This document shows, piece after piece, positions 57,574-64,000 of a stretch of DNA of 64,000 bases. Numbering within the stretch: position 1 is the stretch's first letter; every line of letters starts with the position of its first letter. The stretch lies in NCBI RefSeq assembly GCF_003610915.1, contig NZ_NSDJ01000001.1, forward strand, positions 620,001-684,000, read 5' to 3'. The notes under the pieces were generated by a model, which was not told the origin of the DNA, did not search any database, and saw only the letters and a list, made by a program, of their open reading frames with translations. The translations under genes were made by a program, and so were the position numbers. Source of the DNA: Rahnella variigena. GTDB taxonomy: Bacteria > Pseudomonadota > Gammaproteobacteria > Enterobacterales > Enterobacteriaceae.

Positions 57574-59580
57574 TTAAAACCGCGCACTGATCCCCGCGTT
57601 ATAGGAAGTTTGCTCGCCGGAATCCAGCCCGGTGGTTTGAGAAATAGTCGCAAATGCTGAAATGCTGTGGGTGATTTGCACGTTTAAGCCTGCGGTCATA
57701 TCAACCCAGTCGTCATCCTGCTCGCCGGTAGTGCGGCTGAACCGCGTGCGGGTGGATTTGATCGCGCCGGTGGTGGTGTAGGTTTTATCCCCAAACTGCC
57801 GGTCATACGTTACCTGCGCGTACGGATTGACGATGCCGAGTTCGGCATTTACACGCCAGCCCAGTGCGCCGATTTGTGAATGGGAAGTCTGATCGCCAAA
57901 GCGCATTGAGGTGCTGTTATTCCCCTTCTCGCTGTAACCGTCAACACTGCTGTAATCCCAGCTGTATTGCGCAACCGGCCCGGTTTTCAGCACCGGCAGC
58001 ACCGGGAAATCCCAGCCTGCGGTGACGCGTCCGCCGATCTGTTTGCCGTCGGTATCACCACGTTCGGTACGGGTGGTTGGCCCGAGGGTGATGCGACGTT
58101 TGATGTCGTCATAATTGAGCGAACCATAATGCACATCGCCGTTGATCCAGCCATTTTCGGCGATTTTAATGCCCGTGAATGCGGTCGCCATCCAGCCGCG
58201 CGTGCGGTAGCTGTAATGATCGGTCGGATCGTCTTTATCATCGGAACCGGAAAGCATCAGCCCCATCATCCAGCGATCGGTCATCTGATAATCCATTCCG
58301 ATATTCAGCGAGTTAGATGTCAGGTCGCCATCGCCCAGCCCCATCGACGGGCTGAATTTGCTGTCCGCACTTTGTCCGGCATAGCCGCCAAACATGCCGA
58401 AAGTTCCGGCGTCATTATCCTGCGTGCGCAGCTGCTGATAACGGCTGTCGAGCAATCCCTGCGTATTTCTCGCCAATGCCAGTGACCCCTGACTCAGCGC
58501 CGAGGCTTCCAGCGGGCCGTCGATCACCGACTGCATATACTGGGCAATCAGCGCGTGCGCCTGAGGTGTCGGGTGGAAATGGTCAGAAAACAGGAAAGCT
58601 TTACTGGTGTCGAAACCCGGCAGGTTCGAGGTACATTCCGACGCGGATGTCCCGACCGGACAGGCGGTACCGGCAGTATTGGCGAAACCGTATAACGCCG
58701 GATCGGCCACCACTTCGTTGAACAACCCGTTGATATCCACACGCGCAATATTGCCACCGGTTTTCGCCAGCGCGATATCTTCGGTGGTGTTGTAGGTGTC
58801 TGTCAGGCCGCCAGCTACGTCTTTCAGCGCGTCATAAGCCGCTGCCAGCCCTTTTGCGATCACGTCCTGCACCAGCGGAATACCGGAGCCTTCCGCTGCA
58901 GCGGCCGCCAGTGCATTGTGAATGGCTTCGGTGCGGGCATCGGCATTCGGCGTATTTTGTGCATTGAGATACTGATATGCCGCTTCCAGCGCCTGTTGCT
59001 GCACTGGCAGTAATCCGACCTGTATCACGCCTTCCATCAGCACCGGCGTCAGACCGATATTGGGCACCGTTGGCACCACGACGGTTCCGGCACCGGCTTT
59101 CAATAAATCGTTCACCTGGGACGCCGCCTGCGTCGCGCTGTTGGTGGCAATTTCCACCGCCGTGATCGGGTTCAGGCTCAGCGCCGCAGCGGCCAGATCG
59201 TTACCGCCAATCCAGTGAATATACAGCCCGTTCGGGTCGGCTTTGCCGCCGGTCGAGGCCAGATAGCTTTTGACCTGATCCTGCGTGGTGTAGTCAGAAT
59301 CCAGCCCCGGTACCGCGACGCCGCCGCCTTCAGCATAGTTCAGGCCGCCTTTTGAGGACGGCGTTAACGTTGTGCCGATGTTGTTCGCCAGGATTTCGTC
59401 ATAAAGCTGATGTGAACTGCTGTCGAAGGTCCAGCGGCCAATATTGCCGGTATCACTCAGGCTGTCGCCGAAAACATAAAGCTGGTCAAAAGCCTGCGCC
59501 GGAACCTGTAATCCCAGGCACAGTGCCACCGCAAATGCTCCTTTCTTCAGCCGTAATCTGGACGTCTTTTTGCCGCTCAT
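57574..59580 (-). CDS. GDSL autotransporter esterase/lipase (EstA-like)
   Basis: A self-exporting outer-membrane esterase of 668 aa. A signal peptide ends near residue 30 (PAQA-FDQ). The GDSL hydrolase domain (31-395) shows block I VFGDSLSDTGNIG with nucleophile Ser40, the Gly/Asn blocks (NYAEGGG, WIGGNDLAA) and block V SDHFHPTPQAHAL supplying Asp and His. Residues 395-668 form the 12-strand autotransporter beta-barrel ending in the terminal aromatic ISARF. Related to Pseudomonas EstA and Serratia EstA. The start at 59580 follows a weak GGGA; an open extension to 59682 has no signal. Confidence 0.92.
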   Translation of the reverse strand: MSGKKTSRLRLKKGAFAVALCLGLQVPAQAFDQLYVFGDSLSDTGNIGRWTFDSSSHQLYDEILANNIGTTLTPSSKGGLNYAEGGGVAVPGLDSDYTTQDQVKSYLASTGGKADPNGLYIHWIGGNDLAAAALSLNPITAVEIATNSATQAASQVNDLLKAGAGTVVVPTVPNIGLTPVLMEGVIQVGLLPVQQQALEAAYQYLNAQNTPNADARTEAIHNALAAAAAEGSGIPLVQDVIAKGLAAAYDALKDVAGGLTDTYNTTEDIALAKTGGNIARVDINGLFNEVVADPALYGFANTAGTACPVGTSASECTSNLPGFDTSKAFLFSDHFHPTPQAHALIAQYMQSVIDGPLEASALSQGSLALARNTQGLLDSRYQQLRTQDNDAGTFGMFGGYAGQSADSKFSPSMGLGDGDLTSNSLNIGMDYQMTDRWMMGLMLSGSDDKDDPTDHYSYRTRGWMATAFTGIKIAENGWINGDVHYGSLNYDDIKRRITLGPTTRTERGDTDGKQIGGRVTAGWDFPVLPVLKTGPVAQYSWDYSSVDGYSEKGNNSTSMRFGDQTSHSQIGALGWRVNAELGIVNPYAQVTYDRQFGDKTYTTTGAIKSTRTRFSRTTGEQDDDWVDMTAGLNVQITHSISAFATISQTTGLDSGEQTSYNAGISARF

Positions 59581-59772
59581 AAGTGTGATATCCCTAAAAG
59601 ATCGGTGTCGCAACGCTATGAATAAATGTAAGGATTGCGTAATAAGTGGCTTTAAATATTGTTCAGATCCGACCAGCGTCAAGGCAGAGGTTCAGAAATT
59701 GCGACGTTGCAGAGTTATCCGAGAAGCCACACACTGACGCCACGCATGTCAGCCTCTTATAAGGACAACAGA

Positions 59773-60345
59773 ATGGCGACCACCCGATGCAGCTGGGTTT
59801 CGAAAGAGCCGGTTTATCTCGAATACCACGATAAAGAATGGGGCGTTCCGGTTAAGGATGGCCGCGAACTGTTTGAAATGCTGTGCCTCGAAGGCCAGCA
59901 GGCGGGGCTTTCCTGGATCACCGTGCTGAGAAAGCGTGAGAATTATCGTCAGAACTTCCATAATTTTGACCCCAAACGTATCGCGAAAATGACCGATGAC
60001 GATGTGGAACGTCTGGTGCTCGACGCGGGTATTATTCGTCACCGTGGCAAAATCAAAGCCATTATCGGCAACGCACAGGCGTATCTGGCGATGCAGGCCA
60101 GCGGGGAGGACTTCTCAGAATTCATCTGGGATTTTGTCGGCGGTCAACCGGTCATCAATAATCCCCCCGGTCCCGAAGGCGTTCCGGCGAAAACGGCAGT
60201 GTCTGATGCCATGTCCAAAGCGCTTAAAAAGAAAGGCTTTAAATTCATCGGCTCCACGATTTGTTATGCCTTTATGCAGGCCGCCGGGCTGGTGAACGAT
60301 CATCAGTCATATTGCTTCTGCCATCTCGCGAATCAGCCGTCATGA
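59773..60345 (+). CDS. tag: DNA-3-methyladenine glycosylase I
   Basis: Base-excision repair enzyme removing 3-methyladenine from DNA, 190 aa. Closely matches E. coli Tag: zinc ligands Cys6 (TRCSWVS), His19 (LEYHDKEWG), and His and Cys in LVNDHQSYCFCH; catalytic region CLEGQQAGLSWITVL. The start at 59773 is preferred over the open upstream frame. The last 4 bases overlap the yiaC start (ATGA), as in E. coli. Confidence 0.95.
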   Translation: MATTRCSWVSKEPVYLEYHDKEWGVPVKDGRELFEMLCLEGQQAGLSWITVLRKRENYRQNFHNFDPKRIAKMTDDDVERLVLDAGIIRHRGKIKAIIGNAQAYLAMQASGEDFSEFIWDFVGGQPVINNPPGPEGVPAKTAVSDAMSKALKKKGFKFIGSTICYAFMQAAGLVNDHQSYCFCHLANQPS

Positions 60346-60785
60346 TCCGCGCTGCGCAGCCCGGCGATACCGAAGCCATTCTGATGCTGTGGCTGCGCAG
60401 CTCATTACTTTCCCATCCTTTTATTGCCGATTCTTACTGGATTGAAAGCCTGCAAATGGTCAGGGAAGAGTTTCTGCCCAAAGCGCGCGTCTGGGTGGAT
60501 TGTGATGCGAATGATGTGATTTGCGGATTTATCGGCGTGCTCAATCAGCAGTTTATTGGTGCGCTTTTTGTCGAAGAATCTCATTACGGCGACGGCACCG
60601 CACAACGGCTGATGGGCGCCGCTAAAGAGGAATATCCGGTGCTGCTGCTGGAGGTCTATCAGCAAAATCACCGTGCCATCGCGTTCTATCACAAAGAAAA
60701 GTTTGAAATCACCGCCCGCACCCTTCACCCCGGCACTGACCTGCCGACCTATATCCTGCGCTGGTTCCAGCCCCTTTCTGAATAA
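60342..60785 (+). CDS. yiaC: N-acetyltransferase YiaC
   Basis: GNAT protein of 147 aa, matching E. coli YiaC, reported to be a protein lysine acetyltransferase. Motif A is GALFVEESHYGDGTAQRLMG and motif B QQNHRAIAFYHKEKFE. It overlaps tag by 4 bases, so the two are translationally coupled. E. coli has bisC between yiaC and yiaD; here a 221-base gap is all that remains, so bisC is absent. Confidence 0.9.
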   Translation: MIRAAQPGDTEAILMLWLRSSLLSHPFIADSYWIESLQMVREEFLPKARVWVDCDANDVICGFIGVLNQQFIGALFVEESHYGDGTAQRLMGAAKEEYPVLLLEVYQQNHRAIAFYHKEKFEITARTLHPGTDLPTYILRWFQPLSE

Positions 60786-61006
60786 GTTCCTGAAACCGGT
60801 AAAAATACAAAAAGGGATATCCGGAATTCTCCTACTGCTTAACACCGCGAAATTGCGCATAAAGAGCGCCAGAACGCCGCAGGACTGATGTCCTCCCGTT
60901 GCATTTGTTTATGTTTTGACACCTTTTTCTGTGCAACTTGTCGGAAATCAGGCAGTCATAATGCAGCGGTGAAGTTCTGAATAATAAACATCCTGAAGGA
61001 AATAAG

Positions 61007-61669
61007 ATGAGCAAAAGATTAGTTGTGGTTGCGGGCGTACTTTGCGCCACCCTGGGCCTGTCGGCCTGTACCACTAACCCTTACACCGGCGAATCAGAAG
61101 CAGGGAAATCCGGCATTGGCGCAGGTCTTGGGGCCGCGCTCGGCGCAGGCGTCGGTATGCTGTCTTCTTCTAAACACGACCGCGGCAAAGGCGCGTTGAT
61201 CGGTGCCGCAGCCGGTGCCGCGCTGGGTGGCGGTGCAGGTTATTACATGGATGTGCAGGAATCTAAACTGCGCGACAAAATGAAAGGCACCGGCGTCAGC
61301 GTGACCCGTCAGGGCGATAACATCGTGCTGAACATGCCAAATAACGTGACCTTCGATACCAACAGCAGCACGCTGAAACCCGCTGGCGCTAACACGCTGA
61401 CCGGCGTGGCGATGGTACTGAAAGAGTATCCGAAAACCGCCGTCAACGTCGTCGGTTACACCGACAGCACCGGCACCCGTGCGCTCAACATGAAGCTGTC
61501 GCAGCAACGTGCTGACGGCGTGGGCAGCGCGCTGATCACGCAAGGTGTTGAAGGCAGCCGCGTTCATACCACTGGCGCTGGCCCGGACAATCCGATCGCC
61601 AGCAACAGCACCGAAGCGGGCAAAGCGCAGAACCGTCGCGTCGAGATCACCCTCAGTCCGTTGCAGTAA
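61007..61669 (+). CDS. yiaD: OmpA-family lipoprotein YiaD
   Basis: A 220-aa outer-membrane lipoprotein: lipobox LSAC with Cys21, a glycine-zipper region with two hydrophobic repeats (GIGAGLGAALGAGVGMLSS, GALIGAAAGAALGGGAGYY), then an OmpA peptidoglycan-binding domain (about 105-220) with VVGYTDSTGTRALNMKLSQQ and AGKAQNRRVEITLSP. Matches E. coli YiaD. AAGGA precedes the ATG. Monocistronic with a strong terminator. Confidence 0.94.
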   Translation: MSKRLVVVAGVLCATLGLSACTTNPYTGESEAGKSGIGAGLGAALGAGVGMLSSSKHDRGKGALIGAAAGAALGGGAGYYMDVQESKLRDKMKGTGVSVTRQGDNIVLNMPNNVTFDTNSSTLKPAGANTLTGVAMVLKEYPKTAVNVVGYTDSTGTRALNMKLSQQRADGVGSALITQGVEGSRVHTTGAGPDNPIASNSTEAGKAQNRRVEITLSPLQ

Positions 61670-61689
61670 ATTTCGTCATCCCCCTGATA

Positions 61690-61715
61690 AAAACGGAGCC
61701 ACCCGGCTCCGTTTT
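61690..61715 (+). terminator. Rho-independent terminator of yiaD
   Basis: AAAACGGAGCC (61690-61700), loop ACCC, GGCTCCGTTTT (61705-61715). Confidence 0.92.
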
Positions 61716-61771
61716 CGCGTTTGTGATATTCTCCCGCCACGTGCCTTTCCACCTGTGTAACGGATGTGAGT

Positions 61772-62779
61772 ATGTCTCTGAAAGCCATTGCGAAAGATCT
61801 CGGTCTCTCTGTCACCACCGTCAGCCGTGCGCTGAACGGGTACGATGACGTTTCAGCGGACACCAAAGCACGCGTTCAGGCGGCGGCAGATTTGCGTGGC
61901 TACCGGCCCAACACCCTCGCCCGCCGGTTGAAAATGGGTAAAATCGACGCCGTTGGCCTCATTTTCCCCTTCACTTCTCATCCGTTAAGCAATTCCGCCT
62001 TTATAGAAATGGTCGGCTGTATCACCCGCGAACTGGCAAAATATGAAATCGATTTACTGCTGGTGCCGGATGAACTGGGCACCTTTTCGTGGCGCAGACT
62101 CATCGAAAGTAAACGCGTCGATGCCATGCTGGTGGCGCATACGCTGGATAACGATCCACGACTGCTGGATTTGCAGCAGCGTAATTTTCCGTTTCTGGCG
62201 CTCGGGCGCAGCGGATGTCTGACGCAGGATTACGCCTGGTTTGATTTCGATAACCGGGCCGGTATGCAGATGGCGGTCGATCATCTCGCCGCGCTCGGGC
62301 ATCAGCGCATCGCGTTTCTCGGCGAAAATAACCAGCAATCGTTTATCGGTCAGCGCTATCAGGGTTATCTCGACGGATTGCAGTCAAACGCCCTGCCACA
62401 TCATCCTGATTACGTGCATAAAATCAGCCCGAGCCGCCGCGCCGGTTATCAGACTACGCAGGCGCTGCTGGCCTTACCGGTGCCACCGACGGCGATCGTC
62501 TGCGACTGTAATATGCATGGCGAAGGCGCTGCGCTGGCGTTGCATGAAGCCGGTTTACTGCTCAGCGGCGCTGTTTCCCTGATAATCTTTGACGGATTGC
62601 CGTGCGACAGCGTGCCCGATGTGGCCGTGACCGCTGTCCGTCAGGGCACGCGTGAAGCGGTCGGGCTGCAAATCGCCACCATGACCATGGCGCTGATCCG
62701 CAACGAACCGCTGAAAAACCTGCAGGTTCTCTGGCAACCGGAATTGCAGGCGGGCGTCACCGTCCATCCACCACGCTGA
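61772..62779 (+). CDS. rafR: LacI-family repressor, RafR-like
   Basis: A repressor of 335 aa with the LacI helix-turn-helix (SLKAIAKDLGLSVTTVSRAL) and hinge (GYRPNTLARRLKMGKIDAVG), and a periplasmic-binding-protein-like effector domain. It directly precedes an alpha-galactosidase gene in the same direction, as in the raffinose operon of E. coli plasmid pRSD2 (rafR-rafA), so it likely represses alpha-galactoside use and responds to an alpha-galactoside or melibiose. The ATG at 61772 is preferred to a GTG two codons earlier. Confidence 0.82.
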   Translation: MSLKAIAKDLGLSVTTVSRALNGYDDVSADTKARVQAAADLRGYRPNTLARRLKMGKIDAVGLIFPFTSHPLSNSAFIEMVGCITRELAKYEIDLLLVPDELGTFSWRRLIESKRVDAMLVAHTLDNDPRLLDLQQRNFPFLALGRSGCLTQDYAWFDFDNRAGMQMAVDHLAALGHQRIAFLGENNQQSFIGQRYQGYLDGLQSNALPHHPDYVHKISPSRRAGYQTTQALLALPVPPTAIVCDCNMHGEGAALALHEAGLLLSGAVSLIIFDGLPCDSVPDVAVTAVRQGTREAVGLQIATMTMALIRNEPLKNLQVLWQPELQAGVTVHPPR

Positions 62780-62843
62780 TATTTCCCCCTTAGATTATTT
62801 TTCCACCCTATATCACAGTTTTTAACCTTCACATTTCCCACCC

Positions 62844-62853
62844 GAAACGTTTC
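62844..62853. promoter_or_regulatory. LacI-family operator core before the alpha-galactosidase gene
   Basis: GAAACGTTTC is a perfect 10-bp palindrome with the central CG typical of LacI/GalR operators, flanked by CCC on the left. It lies 76 bases before the alpha-galactosidase start, the expected place for RafR control. Confidence 0.65.
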
Positions 62854-62919
62854 TGATCAATAGTTACTCCACCTGATCGCGTCTTATCAGCGCAAATCTC
62901 TCTGTGGAGCAGTGACTAT

Positions 62920-64000
62920 ATGGAAAACCAGATTGTTCATTTAACCGGCGGGCATACCAGCCTGATCGTCCGTTGCACGCCTTACGCCGAAATTCTTTAC
63001 TGGGGAAACCGCCTCAGTCAGTTTTCCGCAGATGACATCATTTCGCTGAGCCGCGCCGTGCCCAATGGCCGGATTGATGTGGAAGCGCCGGTGAATGTCA
63101 GCGCGGATTCCGGACGGGGTTCTTTCGGCACACCGGGGATGGAAGGCCATCGCGACGGGCTGGACTGGTCGCCGGTGTTCAATACCACACAGGTAAAGCA
63201 CGACGGGAATCAGCTCACCATCATCACCGAAGACGCGATCGCCGGTCTGCAATTTCGCAGCGAATTGCGCCTTGATGACAGCGGCGTTTTGCAGGCGCGT
63301 AATGCGCTGACCAATCTCAAGCCTGGCACCTATCAGGTGACGCGGCTGGCTGTGACGCTGCCGCTGCCGGAGCGCGCCGCCGAGGTAATGGCGTTTCATG
63401 GTCGCTGGATCAAAGAGTTCCAGCCACACCGCACGCAGCTGGATCACGGCGGCATCATTCAGGAAAACCGGCGCGGTAAAACGTCTTCCGAATATTTCCC
63501 GGCGATGATGATCGGTCATCCGGGTTTCAGCGAAGAACAGGGCGAAGTCTGGGGGATTCATCTGGGCTGGAGCGGCAACCATCGTCTGCGCGCTGACATC
63601 AAAATCGACGGCCGGCGTCTGGTGCAGGCCGAAGCGTTGTATTTCCCAGGCGAACAACGGCTTGAACAAGGTGAAACGCTGGAAACTCCGTGGCTGTACG
63701 CCAGCTATTCCGCCTGCGGCCTGAACCGCATGAGTCAGCAATTCCACCGCTTTGTGCGCGAACAGATTTTGCGCTTCCCGGCTGAGAAACCGCGTCCGGT
63801 GCATCTCAACACCTGGGAAGGGATTTATTTCGATCACGATCCAGACTACATCATGCAGATGGCGACTGAGTCCGCCGCGTTAGGCGTGGAACGCTTCATT
63901 ATCGACGACGGCTGGTTCCGTGGCCGCGACCACGACCGCGCCGCGCTGGGTGACTGGTATCTCGATGAGAAGAAATACCCGCACGGCCTGAAACCGGTGA
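62920..64000 (+). CDS. rafA: Alpha-galactosidase, family GH36 (partial, runs off window)
   Basis: Hydrolyses alpha-galactosides such as melibiose and raffinose. 360 codons are visible from ATG at 62920, preceded by GGAG, with no stop before the window end. The N-terminal beta-sandwich domain (about 1-300) is followed by the start of the catalytic barrel: RPVHLNTWEGIYFDHD (about 293-308) and IDDGWFRGRD, both hallmarks of GH36. The catalytic nucleophile (KWDxN motif) lies beyond the window. Full-length relatives are about 705-730 aa. Regulated probably by the upstream RafR-like repressor. Confidence 0.9.
   Translation, partial: MENQIVHLTGGHTSLIVRCTPYAEILYWGNRLSQFSADDIISLSRAVPNGRIDVEAPVNVSADSGRGSFGTPGMEGHRDGLDWSPVFNTTQVKHDGNQLTIITEDAIAGLQFRSELRLDDSGVLQARNALTNLKPGTYQVTRLAVTLPLPERAAEVMAFHGRWIKEFQPHRTQLDHGGIIQENRRGKTSSEYFPAMMIGHPGFSEEQGEVWGIHLGWSGNHRLRADIKIDGRRLVQAEALYFPGEQRLEQGETLETPWLYASYSACGLNRMSQQFHRFVREQILRFPAEKPRPVHLNTWEGIYFDHDPDYIMQMATESAALGVERFIIDDGWFRGRDHDRAALGDWYLDEKKYPHGLKPV

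Noticed and set aside
62941..63837. Minus-strand open frame of 298 codons at the right edge
   Set aside because: Antisense to the GH36 alpha-galactosidase, whose plus-strand frame has clear family motifs.

Overview
The window looks like the chromosome of an enterobacterium of the Yersiniaceae, most like Rahnella. This is inferred from moderately high G+C, densely packed genes, and core genes close to Escherichia coli (mtlADR, glyQS, tag-yiaC-yiaD, fdoGHI-fdhE with divergent fdhD, sodA, wecH, aldB, yibF, yibL) mixed with accessory genes. No rRNA, tRNA, CRISPR array, insertion sequence or prophage was recognised.

Layout. 1-692: a ParE-like toxin cut by the window edge, with an unusual two-domain antitoxin. 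957-12891: a nitrogen-scavenging locus of allophanate hydrolase, biotin-dependent urea carboxylase, a FadR-type GntR regulator and a five-gene urea ABC transporter (urtABCDE). Urea is imported, carboxylated to allophanate and split to ammonia and CO2. A textbook sigma-54 promoter precedes the catabolic genes. 12935-14730: a DUF4160/DUF2442 pair with a coupled membrane protein, then a Phd/RelE-type toxin-antitoxin pair, so the urea locus lies between toxin-antitoxin-like modules. 14756-23470: small stress proteins, a LysE exporter, acetyltransferases, glutathione transferase YfcF, a chemoreceptor, and divergent SutR-like regulator and BenE/YdcO transporter genes around two near-identical palindromes. 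23593-26967: L-idonate dehydrogenase, then a DJ-1 protein, an isochorismatase-like hydrolase and a GlxA-type regulator.

27155-42449: a low-G+C orphan, wecH, mdfA, aldB, yibF, fdhE-fdoIHG, fdhD, sodA and a second chemoreceptor. Formate dehydrogenase-O carries cysteine where E. coli has selenocysteine, and selA/selB, which lie between aldB and yibF in E. coli, are absent there. 42559-49955: yiiM, yibL, a MocR regulator with a divergent LysE exporter, and the mannitol operon mtlADR behind a cluster of CRP-like sites.

50444-52288: the best candidate for an unusual system, a predicted anti-phage cytidine deaminase of the AvcD/DcdV type. Its only well-spaced SD-ATG is separated from the main frame by a run of nine A residues, and two short, overlapping reading frames lie directly upstream. 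52435-64000: a DsbA-like oxidoreductase, yiaF, glyQS, a GDSL autotransporter esterase, tag-yiaC, yiaD, then a LacI-family regulator and the start of a family GH36 alpha-galactosidase (raffinose/melibiose type) that runs off the window.

A G+C-rich palindromic repeat (core CCCCTGCGAAGGGG) occurs at five intergenic sites, one inside the urt operon. A separate 127-bp inverted-repeat-ended element lies at the 3' end of mtlR.
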